Assembly (NCBI RefSeq): GCF_018205975.1 | Contig: NZ_CP073577.1 | Location: forward strand, 744,001-808,000 | Source: Erythrobacter sp. JK5 | GTDB lineage: Bacteria > Pseudomonadota > Alphaproteobacteria > Sphingomonadales > Sphingomonadaceae | DNA: 64,000 nt | Direction of reading: 5' to 3' | Shown: positions 37,786 to 45,451 of the stretch, one piece after another | Numbering within the stretch: the first letter of the stretch is position 1 | Layout of the letters: each line of letters begins with the position of its first letter | Notes under the pieces: generated by a model | Told to the model about the DNA's origin: nothing | What the model saw: the letters and a program-made list of their open reading frames with translations, nothing else | Databases searched by the model: none | Program-made: the position numbers and the translations under genes

Positions 37786-39753
37786 TTACCTTAGCAATGC
37801 ATTCAAATGCTTGAACGCAGCCTCGAAGTGGTCCTTCGTCTCGTCTGACACCTTGGGCCACAGCTTGCTGATCTGCTCGGTGAAGTAGCGCGCCGGGCGG
37901 TAGTGCCCGAACGAGCCCGACTTCATCGGGTTGTCGGCCAGCCAAGCCTCGATGGCCCGCAGGGTGCGAGGCTCCTTCGCGTTGAGCTTGGTCTTAGTGA
38001 TTTTCTCGGGCAGTTGCCCAGCGAACTCTCCGTTTACCAGGTCGAGGTAGAAAGTACGGTCGAACATGTCTTCAACATCCGCCTCGGCGGAGCCCGTGAA
38101 GTCCGCGTAGGTCGAAACCTGCCTCTTGGTGAGCAGCTTCTTCTTGTAGAGATCCTCAATGATCTGCTTGTCGCTGTTCTGAATGTCCAGCAACGTGGCC
38201 ACGTTTATGCCCTTCTGCGAGCCGAGCATGGCGACGAAGGTGGGCACCTTGCCGCTACCGCCCACGGGTGTGATGACCCACTCCTCCGACAGCCCGGTGC
38301 GGCCTTCGCGTTCCAATTCGCAGGATACGGCCCTGAGATAGAGCATGTCGGCGACGCCCTCCACGATGAGAGAGTTGGGCCCAATAAAGAGTGTCTGCTG
38401 GATCTCGTAGCCGAGTGCACCCTGCAAAGGGAACAGGCTGTCGTCGGTGGCGTCGAACACGTTGGCAAGCACTTTAGTTCCGTCCTCTTCCTTCGGCAGA
38501 GCATCGGCGGCGTCGATGCTCAAGTCCTGCACGATGCGGACCCGATCGAATTTGGTCGGGTCGATCATGAACGGTGAGTGTGTGGTGTAGAGGAGCTGGT
38601 GCTCCGACAGTTCCGCATCGAAGTAGCGAAGCAGGTCGGCTTGGGCCCGCCCATGAAGTGACAGTCCGGGCTCATCCAACAGCAGGATAACGTTCTGCCC
38701 CTGGCGTTTCACATCCTCGTACCAAGCAAGAAAAGAGAAGAACCAGACGAAGCCGCGCGAGCGGTTGCTCAGCGGAGTAGTGGCTAAATGCACGGAATCG
38801 TGCACCTCACCCCACACGTTTACACCCTGCTGCATCCCCTCTGGATCACCCGCCTTCGCGTCGCGCACGTCGAAGCGCATCTGAATGTGCCTGTTCTGGG
38901 ACCAGTACTTGACGATGCGCTTGGTTAAGTGGTTTCCGGCATTTTGTAGCTTGTTCTTCAACTCGACAGTGTTGTTGGTGGCCACGAGCTCTCGGTGGTC
39001 GAGGCGCGCGAGGTTGATGAGACCAACCAGCGGGTAATCAGAGTCGAGAAGCTGGTCGCTGTCTTCGCGCGCGATCAGCGCGTTGAGGTTGGCCTGCCCT
39101 TCCATCTGGTAGTACTCGTCAAAGTAAAGGAACTTCGGCGCGCGGGGCCAGATGATGTTGTGAAAAATGTAGGAGCGGGCGCTCCCTCTTTCGTTCACCT
39201 TTTTGACAAGTGCCTTGAGCGCACTAACGGCCTCGGTGGCTTCGGCCTCATCCAGCGCACCGGTAAATTCCGTCCAATCCGTGGCACCCGTTAGCTTGGC
39301 CTTCAAATCGTCGGGAAGCGCAGAGTTGTCGGCGAGGTGTTTCCGAGCTGCCGCTTCATTGCAGTTCAAGTAGGCCATGCTCTTGGCCTTGCCGTAAAAT
39401 GACTTGCGGGTGAACTTGCCATCCGTGAAAGCTTCAGGACCAAAGACCTTTGCGACAGCGGCTTTATCACTCTCGTCCAGCTCGAAGATACACTCGACGA
39501 CCACGGCCTCCTGGCGATCCTCGTTCTCAACCGCGAAGCGGTAGTCCTCGACCTCTCGCTTCGGGTAGTCGTAAGTTTCTTCAAAGACGGCATCGCCCGT
39601 GCGGATTGGGTTGGTGCGGTAGAGAGCGGTCAGGACCGTGGTTTTTCCCGCCTCGTTTTTGCCCACGAAGCAGGTTGTCTGGTCGTCAACCTCAATCGGT
39701 CCGGTGTCCCAGATGCTACGGAACTCACGGACCCGATACTGCCTTAGCTTCAT
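37786..39753 (-). CDS. OLD-family ATP-dependent endonuclease
   Basis: A 655-residue OLD-type protein. The ABC-like ATPase has Walker A GKNEAGKTT at residues 31-39, Walker B in VILLLDEPGLSLHGRAQADL and the H-loop QLLYTTHSPFMID. A TOPRIM nuclease domain follows, with the catalytic Glu465 in LIVEGVADMLYLRA, the acidic LLDIQNSDKQ and the conserved AEADVEDMF. OLD proteins (P2 Old, GajA of Gabija) are phage-defence nucleases. No UvrD-like helicase (GajB) is adjacent, so it is a stand-alone OLD. GC is visibly lower than in the flanks, which suggests transfer; a small repeat protein follows. Confidence 0.9.
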   Translation of the reverse strand: MKLRQYRVREFRSIWDTGPIEVDDQTTCFVGKNEAGKTTVLTALYRTNPIRTGDAVFEETYDYPKREVEDYRFAVENEDRQEAVVVECIFELDESDKAAVAKVFGPEAFTDGKFTRKSFYGKAKSMAYLNCNEAAARKHLADNSALPDDLKAKLTGATDWTEFTGALDEAEATEAVSALKALVKKVNERGSARSYIFHNIIWPRAPKFLYFDEYYQMEGQANLNALIAREDSDQLLDSDYPLVGLINLARLDHRELVATNNTVELKNKLQNAGNHLTKRIVKYWSQNRHIQMRFDVRDAKAGDPEGMQQGVNVWGEVHDSVHLATTPLSNRSRGFVWFFSFLAWYEDVKRQGQNVILLLDEPGLSLHGRAQADLLRYFDAELSEHQLLYTTHSPFMIDPTKFDRVRIVQDLSIDAADALPKEEDGTKVLANVFDATDDSLFPLQGALGYEIQQTLFIGPNSLIVEGVADMLYLRAVSCELEREGRTGLSEEWVITPVGGSGKVPTFVAMLGSQKGINVATLLDIQNSDKQIIEDLYKKKLLTKRQVSTYADFTGSAEADVEDMFDRTFYLDLVNGEFAGQLPEKITKTKLNAKEPRTLRAIEAWLADNPMKSGSFGHYRPARYFTEQISKLWPKVSDETKDHFEAAFKHLNALLR

Positions 39754-39883
39754 TTCTCGATCCCTACCTACAATGGCAAGTAGATATGGAACAAAAGAGG
39801 CACATTACAAGTCGTGCTTTGAGTTTTCCCCAACTGACTAGTAACGCTACAAGTCTCCTAATCGATGACCGAAAAATATGACC

Positions 39884-40177
39884 TCAACCAACCATCCGCT
39901 CAATCAACCCAAACGCCGCCTTCGGATCAGCGTCCACCATCCCCAACAACGTCCGCGCGGGCGCATCCGGCGAGCGGCGGTGTTGCTCCCAGTCGCGCAG
40001 GGTCGCGACGGGCACGCGCAGCTTGGCGGCGAACTTTACCTGGCTGAGTTTGGTCTTGGCTCTGATAGCCTTCACGTCCGGGCCAGCGGCGACGCGGCCC
40101 TTGGTGGTGTCTCCCTGAACGAAGGCGATCGCATCCTTCAGCCCGGCGGCGATGCCTTCGAAATCTTCGTCCTTCAT
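39884..40177 (-). CDS. XRE/HigA-type antitoxin
   Basis: A 97-residue protein, start ATG 40177 in a 4-base overlap with the toxin stop. The HTH is in the second half: DVKAIRAKTKLSQVKFAAKL followed by VPVATLRDWEQHRRSPDAPA, a lambda-repressor-like helix-turn-helix with the WEQ recognition end. This matches the HigA/NadS group of antitoxins. It would neutralise the toxin and bind the operators upstream of the toxin gene. The toxin-first order is the HigBA arrangement. Confidence 0.87.
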   Translation of the reverse strand: MKDEDFEGIAAGLKDAIAFVQGDTTKGRVAAGPDVKAIRAKTKLSQVKFAAKLRVPVATLRDWEQHRRSPDAPARTLLGMVDADPKAAFGLIERMVG

Positions 40178-40524
40178 GATCGCAACTCCTTCTTCAATTG
40201 CGTGGTCAGCGCCTTGAACACCTTTTCCTGTTCGTCGGTCAGCGTGTCCTCGTCCGTCTTGTTGAGCACCCACAGCAGGAACACCGGATTGTCGCGGTCG
40301 GCGAAAAAGCTGAACACGCGATAGCCGCCGCTCTTGCCAGTGGCTTCCTTCGCAATCCGGCCCTTGCGCAGCCCGCCTGTTTTTCTGACGACCTTCCCGT
40401 AATCCGGCGTGCGGGCATAGGCATCATAGACCGCAGCGAGTTCCTCCGGCGAAAGACCCAGCTTCTTCACGCGAGCGGTGAAGGCTGCTGTTTCGACCAC
40501 CGTGTGGATGGGTGCTTCGTTCAT
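40174..40524 (-). CDS. RelE/HigB-like toxin
   Basis: A 116-residue protein starting at ATG 40524 (MNEAPIHTVVETAAF). It matches the RelE/HigB2 toxin fold: an N-terminal pair of helices with TARVKKLGLSPEELAAVYDA, the basic GLRKGRIAKEATGKSGGYRV strand with likely RNA-binding residues and the terminal FLLWVLNKTDED and ALTTQLKKELRS. Such toxins cut mRNA on the ribosome. Start choice: it begins after two palindromic operators, and only ATG 40524 lies downstream of both. The stop overlaps the antitoxin start by 4 bases. Confidence 0.87.
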   Translation of the reverse strand: MNEAPIHTVVETAAFTARVKKLGLSPEELAAVYDAYARTPDYGKVVRKTGGLRKGRIAKEATGKSGGYRVFSFFADRDNPVFLLWVLNKTDEDTLTDEQEKVFKALTTQLKKELRS

Positions 40525-40534
40525 TTCTGGGATA

Positions 40535-40549
40535 TACGGCCTTGCCGTA
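40535..40549. promoter_or_regulatory. Operator palindrome 1 of the toxin-antitoxin pair
   Basis: TACGGC-CTT-GCCGTA is a perfect 6-bp inverted repeat with a 3-base spacer, 11 bases upstream of the toxin ATG. A second copy lies 35 bases further up (centre to centre). HigA-type antitoxins bind such palindromes to repress their own promoter. Confidence 0.72.
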
Positions 40550-40569
40550 GTTTGCTCAAGTGAAATTTG

Positions 40570-40584
40570 TACGGCAATGCCGCA
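40570..40584. promoter_or_regulatory. Operator palindrome 2 of the toxin-antitoxin pair
   Basis: TACGGC-AAT-GCCGCA repeats the first palindrome with one mismatch in the second arm. The 35-base spacing puts both sites roughly on one DNA face, so two antitoxin dimers or a bridging toxin-antitoxin complex could bind together. Confidence 0.7.
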
Positions 40585-40599
40585 GTAACTCATACTCCT

Positions 40600-40732
40600 C
40601 TCCCGCTTGCGGGAGGGGTTGGGGGTGGGCGCGCGTAGCGCTGGGCCGATTAGGGCCACCCCGCTGTGACTAGGCAGGCAAGCTGCCAAGTCTCGCTACC
40701 CCTCCCGCAGGCGGAAGGGGTGGAGTGTCGCA
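40600..40732. repeat. Palindromic intergenic repeats
   Basis: CTCCCGCTTGCGGGAG (40605-40620) is a perfect hairpin followed by a G-rich run; a related CCCTCCCGCAGGCGGAAGGGG follows at about 40699. The same GGGAGGGG / CCCCTCCC style occurs at 37288-37335. These look like dispersed palindromic repeats of the genome. No gene is seen here. Confidence 0.6.
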
Positions 40733-40870
40733 CTAATCCCACCCCTCATCCTTCAACCGGTGCACCGTCTTCCGCTCCTCCGGCTCCGGCTTCGCCTTCT
40801 TCGGCGGCGGCGTGTCATTCACCGTCACGCGCCACGCGCCGTTCCGCGTTTGCTGGCGCAAACGCTCCAT
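40733..40870 (-). pseudogene. Detached C-terminal fragment of the HTH gene
   Basis: On the minus strand ATG 40870 opens 45 codons (MERLRQQTRNGAWRVTVNDT, then PPPKKAKPEPEERKTVHRLK, ending DEGWD). It looks like the conserved tail of the sphingomonad HTH protein encoded just upstream (40972-41730), which here stops early after VKPRS. The two parts are separated by a 101-base stretch of palindromes. If translated alone, the fragment would be a basic, proline-rich peptide. Confidence 0.55.
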
Positions 40871-40971
40871 GCGTCGCGCGGCGCCGTCAGTCGGGTTCGG
40901 CTAGCGCCGACCCGCTGGCCGACGTTACAGCCTCTCGCTTCTAAGCCTCCGGTCGCTTCGCGATCCTCGGC
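40871..40971. repeat. Palindromic insertion inside the HTH gene
   Basis: The stretch contains two inverted repeats on the plus strand: CTAAGCC with GGCTTAG (about 40942-40976), and GGGTTCGGC-TAGC-GCCGACCC (about 40903-40923). It brings the early stop at 40972. It has the look of a small non-autonomous palindromic element and carries no gene. Confidence 0.55.
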
Positions 40972-41730
40972 TTAGCTGCGGGGCTTCACCGCCAACCTCC
41001 ACCGCATCTCCTCATCCGCCTTCAGCGCGTCGAGGTCCCGGTCGCGTAGCTCGGCGAAGCGCTCCCACGCGGCGCGGGTGTCTTCCGAGAGCTGCTCCCA
41101 TTCGCGCTTGCGCTCGTATTCGATCTGGCGGCGGATGCCTTCCATCTTGCGCTCGATGCTTGCGCGCACTTCCGCTGGCGAAACGTTGTGCTTTCCGGCG
41201 CGCTGCTCGGTCTCCCACTGCGCGCGCCACTTCTTCTTGAGGCGGCGCTTTTCCATCCTGCCGACCGCGTTGAGGCCCTTGAGATCGCTGCCGCCTTTCG
41301 CGACTCCGTTGCCGAACCGCTCGGGCGAGCGGTTGCGGAGCATGAACATCAAGAGCCGGTCGTTGTACTTCTTCCGCGTGCCCACGTGCTGGCCGTAGAC
41401 GTAGAATGGCTCCTCCACGCCATTCAACGCGCGTTCCATCGCGACATCCTCGAGCCTCTGCACGCCGAGGTCGAGCGCGGCGTTCCAGGCTTCGCGGAAG
41501 CTCTTGCCTTCGGGCAGGCGGCGGATGCGGTAGGCACCGACCGTGCTCATGTTGACGTGCTTGCACGCGGCCTCGACGCTGCCGGTGTCGGCGAGGGCTT
41601 CGATGAATTCCTGCTGGCGTTCGGGCGTCCAGCCATCGGAGCGGGGCTTGATGGGGACGGGGGTGAAGTCGGGGATCTCGCTCGCGGGGACGAGCGAGCG
41701 GGTGGTGCGGTTGTCTGTGCGGCGGGTCAT
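40972..41730 (-). CDS. Helix-turn-helix protein of a sphingomonad family, truncated
   Basis: A 252-residue protein starting at ATG 41730 (MTRRTDNRTTRSL). Residues 30-75 hold a homeodomain-like HTH: WTPERQQEFIEALADTGSVE then AACKHVNMSTVGAYRIRR, similar to the DNA-binding part of small terminase subunits. The middle has VAMERALNGVEEPFYVYGQH and LLMFMLRNRSPERFG, and the C-terminal third is a charged coiled coil (KRRLKKKWRAQWETEQRAG). It ends at VKPRS because a palindromic insertion brings in a stop; the missing tail seems to lie at 40733-40870. The role is unknown. DNA binding is inferred only from the fold. Confidence 0.75.
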   Translation of the reverse strand: MTRRTDNRTTRSLVPASEIPDFTPVPIKPRSDGWTPERQQEFIEALADTGSVEAACKHVNMSTVGAYRIRRLPEGKSFREAWNAALDLGVQRLEDVAMERALNGVEEPFYVYGQHVGTRKKYNDRLLMFMLRNRSPERFGNGVAKGGSDLKGLNAVGRMEKRRLKKKWRAQWETEQRAGKHNVSPAEVRASIERKMEGIRRQIEYERKREWEQLSEDTRAAWERFAELRDRDLDALKADEEMRWRLAVKPRS

Positions 41731-41758
41731 GGAAGAGTATGAACCACAAAATGTCCGA

Positions 41759-41903
41759 GTAGGAAATTCGGGCCCGCAGGGCTCGCAAGGGCGACCGCCC
41801 GTCCGCAGCGATGCGACCTTCAGGTCGCGTGAGCGAGGAAAGCCAAGGGGGCGGATGCCCCCGCCGGCGCTTGAGGCCAAAAAGACGCGTAGGAAAATTC
41901 GGG
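41759..41903. repeat. Palindromic insert between direct repeats
   Basis: GTAGGAAATTCGGG (41759-41772) recurs as GTAGGAAAATTCGGG (41889-41903). Between them lie palindromes, such as GCGACC-TTCA-GGTCGC and GGGGGC-GGAT-GCCCCC. The direct repeats look like a target-site duplication around a small mobile palindromic element. It sits between the HTH gene start and bamD and contains no gene. Confidence 0.6.
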
Positions 41904-41961
41904 GGACGAGCCGTTCTTACTTCACTTGGCGTTCACGAAGTGCCCCGTTATACCGCGCGGC

Positions 41962-42756
41962 ATGTTCACGATCGCTCGCAGCACCCTGATCCGCGCCGCC
42001 CTGCTCGGCACCGCCATCGCCGCCACCACCGCCTGCGCGGGGGGATCGGGCAACGACGACGTCGCCTATGTCGCGCGCGACGTCGAATCGCTCTACGCCG
42101 AGGCGCAGCGACGGCTCGACCAGGGCAACACGCAGCTCGCGGCGGCGCTGTTCGACGAGGTCGAGCGCCAGCATCCCTATTCGCCATGGGCCCGCCGCGC
42201 GCAGCTGATGAGCGCGTTCAGCTATTACATCGCGCGCGATTACAACAAGGCGATCCAGAACGCGCAGCGCTTCCTCTCGATCCACCCGGGCAACAAGGAC
42301 GCGCCCTACGCCTATTACCTGATCGCGCTGTCGTATTACGAGCAGATCAGCGACGTGAACCGCGACCAGAAGATCACCGAACAGGCGCAGTCGGCGCTGC
42401 AGGAGGTCAACCGCCGCTTTCCGCAGAGCGAATACGCCGCCGATGCGCGGCTGAAGCTCGATCTGGTGGCCGATCACCTCGCGGGCAAGGAGATGGAGAT
42501 CGGGCGGTTCTACCAGCGTTCGGGCCAGTGGCTCGCGGCGGCGCTGCGGTTCCGCAACGTGGTCGAGCGGTTCGACACCACCAGCCACGCGCCCGAAGCG
42601 CTGTACCGGTTGACCGAAAGCAACCTCGCGCTCGGCATCCCGAGCGAAGCGGTGAAATACGCCGCGGTGCTCGGCGCGAACTATCCCGGCAGCGAATGGT
42701 ACGAAAAGGCCTACGAATTGGTGCAGGACCACGCTGCGGGCGTGCAGCCGAGCTGA
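41962..42756 (+). CDS. bamD: Outer membrane assembly factor BamD
   Basis: A 264-residue lipoprotein. I chose ATG 41962 (MFTIARSTLIRAALLG) because it gives a clean signal with lipobox TTAC, Cys near residue 26. The mature part holds TPR repeats: YAEAQRRLDQGNTQLAAALF, DEVERQHPYSPWARRAQLMS, YYIARDYNKAIQNAQRFLSI and RFPQSEYAADARLKLDLVAD, as in BamD. BamD is an essential part of the BAM complex, which inserts beta-barrel proteins into the outer membrane. recN follows 71 bases later on the same strand, as in many alphaproteobacteria. Confidence 0.95.
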   Translation: MFTIARSTLIRAALLGTAIAATTACAGGSGNDDVAYVARDVESLYAEAQRRLDQGNTQLAAALFDEVERQHPYSPWARRAQLMSAFSYYIARDYNKAIQNAQRFLSIHPGNKDAPYAYYLIALSYYEQISDVNRDQKITEQAQSALQEVNRRFPQSEYAADARLKLDLVADHLAGKEMEIGRFYQRSGQWLAAALRFRNVVERFDTTSHAPEALYRLTESNLALGIPSEAVKYAAVLGANYPGSEWYEKAYELVQDHAAGVQPS

Positions 42757-42827
42757 TCGTGCGATTGTGGGGATCGCGATCCTCACCACGTGACGGGGCG
42801 GGGCGCTTGCATTAAGGCTGAGCGGCC

Positions 42828-44495
42828 ATGCTGACCCGGCTTTCGATCCGCAACATCGTTCTCATCGAAGCGCTCGATCTCGATTTCGGGCGCGGTCTGG
42901 GCGTGCTTACGGGCGAGACCGGTGCGGGCAAGTCGATCCTGCTCGATGCGCTGGGGCTGGTGCTGGGCGACCGTGCGGAAACCGCGCTGGTCCGCGCGGG
43001 CGAAGCCAAGGCGAGCGTGACCGCGAGCTTCGAGTTCGCGCAGCTGCCGGCCGCGATCGCCGAAGCGCTCGACGATGCCGACATCGAGATCGAAACCGGC
43101 GAACCGCTCATCATCCGCCGGCAGGTCAAGGGCGATGGCGGGTCCAAGGCGTTCGTCAACGACCAGCCGGTCGGCGTCGCGCTGCTGCGTGAACTGGCCC
43201 CGGCGCTGGTCGAACTGCACGGCCAACACGACGATCGCGGGCTGGTCAATCCGCGCGGACACCGGATGCTGCTCGATCGCTATGCCGGGACCGACCTTGC
43301 TGGGCTGGAGCGCCGCTGGACCAGCTGGGCCAGGGCCGAAGCGCGGCTGTCGGAAGCGAGGGCCGAGGTCGAACAGGCGCGCGCCGACCAGGATCTGCTG
43401 ATCGCGCATCTCGCCGAACTGACCGCGCTCGAGCCGCAGAAGGGCGAGGAAGCGCGGCTCGCCGATGCGCGCGCCAGCATGCAGAAGGGCGAGCGGCTGG
43501 CGGACGATCTCGAACAGCTGCGCCATATCTGGGAGGGTTCGGATTCACCGCTCGCGAGCCTGCGCGTGGCTGCGCGGCGGCTCGACCGGATTGCCGAAGA
43601 GCATCCGCTGCTGGCCGAAGCGCTCGCGGCGCTCGATCGCGCGGTGATCGAGGCGGGCGAGGCGGAGGAGAAGCTCGAAGCCGCCGCCGAGGCGCTGGTG
43701 CACGATCCGGCGGCGCTCGACGCGGCGGAAACGCGGCTGTTCGAACTGCGCGCGATCGCCCGCAAGCACCGCTGCGAAGTCGATGCGCTGCCCGAGACGA
43801 TGCGCGACATGCGCACGAAGCTGGACGCGATCGAGGGCGGCGAGGCCGAACTCGATTCGCTCGAAGCCGCTGCGAAAGAAGCGCGGGTCGACTACGTCTC
43901 GGCAGCCGAAAAGGCGCACGAGGCGCGGGTCAAGGCTGCCAAGACACTCGACAAGGCGGTCGCCGCCGAACTCGAGCCGCTCAAGCTCGATGCCGCGCGG
44001 TTCCTCACCGCGATCGGCACGCTGCCCGAGGAGAAGTGGGGCGCGCACGGGATGGACAGCGTCGAATTCCTGATCGCGACCAATCCGGGCGCGGATTTTG
44101 CGCCCCTGGCCAAGATTGCCTCGGGCGGCGAATTGTCGCGCTTCATCCTCGCGCTCAAGGTCGCGCTGGCCGAAAAGGGCGGGGCGGCGACGATCATCTT
44201 CGACGAGATCGATCGCGGCGTCGGCGGCGCGGTAGCGAGCGCGATTGGCGAACGCCTGGCGCGGCTCGCCAGCGCCGAGGGACAATTGCTGGCGGTGACG
44301 CATTCCCCGCAAGTCGCCGCGCGGGGGCAAACGCACTACCTGATCGCGAAATCCTCCGAGGGCACGGTGACCAAAACCAGCGTGGCGCTGCTCGACGAAG
44401 CCGGACGGCAGGAAGAGATCGCGCGGATGCTCTCCGGCGCGGAAATCACCAGCGAGGCGAGGGCGCAGGCGGACCGGTTGCTGGAGGGGGTGTGA
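42828..44495 (+). CDS. recN: DNA repair protein RecN
   Basis: A 555-residue SMC-like ATPase of normal RecN length. It opens with LTRLSIRNIVLIEALDLDFG and Walker A GETGAGKSILLDALGLVLGD; a long coiled coil fills the middle; the C-terminal part has the signature KIASGGELSRFILALKVALA, Walker B in TIIFDEIDRGVGG and the terminal VTHSPQVAARG. RecN holds broken ends together in double-strand break repair. It follows bamD, and its stop shares one base with the ATG of a small membrane protein gene. Confidence 0.96.
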   Translation: MLTRLSIRNIVLIEALDLDFGRGLGVLTGETGAGKSILLDALGLVLGDRAETALVRAGEAKASVTASFEFAQLPAAIAEALDDADIEIETGEPLIIRRQVKGDGGSKAFVNDQPVGVALLRELAPALVELHGQHDDRGLVNPRGHRMLLDRYAGTDLAGLERRWTSWARAEARLSEARAEVEQARADQDLLIAHLAELTALEPQKGEEARLADARASMQKGERLADDLEQLRHIWEGSDSPLASLRVAARRLDRIAEEHPLLAEALAALDRAVIEAGEAEEKLEAAAEALVHDPAALDAAETRLFELRAIARKHRCEVDALPETMRDMRTKLDAIEGGEAELDSLEAAAKEARVDYVSAAEKAHEARVKAAKTLDKAVAAELEPLKLDAARFLTAIGTLPEEKWGAHGMDSVEFLIATNPGADFAPLAKIASGGELSRFILALKVALAEKGGAATIIFDEIDRGVGGAVASAIGERLARLASAEGQLLAVTHSPQVAARGQTHYLIAKSSEGTVTKTSVALLDEAGRQEEIARMLSGAEITSEARAQADRLLEGV

Positions 44496-44686
44496 TGCCG
44501 ATCAGCTTGTTCGAGCTGATTATGGGTTGGGTATTCTTGCTCGCGATTGTGCTTGGTGTCGTGACGGTGATTGTTGGATTGAGGCAAGAGGGCTCAAGAG
44601 CGAAACTCTTGCATTTTGCGGTGGCTGTCGTTCTGCCAATTAGCGCGTGGGCACTGCTTCAAATCGGCAGCGCAATTGGATTGTAG
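44495..44686 (+). CDS. Small two-helix membrane protein
   Basis: A 63-residue protein whose ATG overlaps the recN stop by one base. Two hydrophobic helices (residues about 5-27 and 38-60) are joined by a short basic loop with GLRQEGSRAKLL. GC is lower than in recN. I know no family. Position suggests co-transcription with recN. The following 67 bases show no clear signal. Confidence 0.6.
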   Translation: MPISLFELIMGWVFLLAIVLGVVTVIVGLRQEGSRAKLLHFAVAVVLPISAWALLQIGSAIGL

Positions 44687-44753
44687 TGAATGCTGGGATA
44701 TCCCGTAGCATCTTTGCCATTGCGCCCCCTCCAATGAAGAGTGTGCTTAGGGA

Positions 44754-45443
44754 ATGAATGACACGTCCCTTTGCCGCCCAGTCTGGTCGATGCTCAACGG
44801 TGAGCAAGCCGATCTCGCTTTCGCAACCGGTTCGGCGGTCCGCATCGATCCGCGCTATGGTCCCTTTGGAGCCGCACGCGACCGAAGTACCACCGCGCAA
44901 GCCGACCTCGCCGAACTCGTACGATCCTCACCGCACGACATCTGGCTCGTCGAACCCGATGAATGGCCTGCGCCACCGGGCACCAATGTCGTCCGTACTG
45001 CGCCGCTGGTGCAGATGGTCGCAGACGGTGAGGGCAACTCAACCGACCCAGATCCCGCGATCGTCCCGCTCACCGACGCCGATGTGCCCGAGATGACCGA
45101 ACTCGCGCTTGCCACCGAACCGGGCCCATGGGGCGAGCTTACGCACCAATACGGCCAGTTCTTCGGCATCCGCGGTGGCGACACACTCGCCGCCATGGCA
45201 GGCGAACGCATGCGGCCCGCGCCGGGCTATGCCGAAGTCAGTGGGGTGTGCACCTGGCCGGACTATCGCGGGCGGGGCATGGCGCGGCGGCTGATCGCGC
45301 ATGTCATGCAGGCGCAGCGGGCGCGCGGCGATACGCCGTTCCTGCATTCCTACGCCGGGAACGCTGCGGCGATCGGGCTTTACGAAAGCCTCGGCTTCCG
45401 GATCGCGCGAACGATGACGGTCACGATACTCGCGCCCGCCTAG
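44754..45443 (+). CDS. GNAT-family N-acetyltransferase (FR47-like)
   Basis: A 229-residue protein with a GNAT domain in the C-terminal half. The acetyl-CoA loop is in TWPDYRGRGMARRLIAHVMQ, followed by PFLHSYAGNAAAIGLYESLG and FRIARTMTVTIL; this order is typical of the FR47-like group. The N-terminal half (about 100 residues) has no recognised motif and probably shapes the substrate pocket. Substrate unknown. The gene is convergent with the exported protein gene at 45452, with 8 bases between. Confidence 0.85.
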   Translation: MNDTSLCRPVWSMLNGEQADLAFATGSAVRIDPRYGPFGAARDRSTTAQADLAELVRSSPHDIWLVEPDEWPAPPGTNVVRTAPLVQMVADGEGNSTDPDPAIVPLTDADVPEMTELALATEPGPWGELTHQYGQFFGIRGGDTLAAMAGERMRPAPGYAEVSGVCTWPDYRGRGMARRLIAHVMQAQRARGDTPFLHSYAGNAAAIGLYESLGFRIARTMTVTILAPA

Positions 45444-45451
45444 CGCTGAAC

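Noticed and set aside
37786..39753. Gabija system
   Set aside because: GajB, a UvrD-like helicase, is not present on either side, so only a stand-alone OLD nuclease can be claimed.
37170..41960. Complete integrative element or prophage
   Set aside because: No integrase, relaxase, portal or capsid gene is present; the HTH gene only resembles a small terminase in its DNA-binding part.
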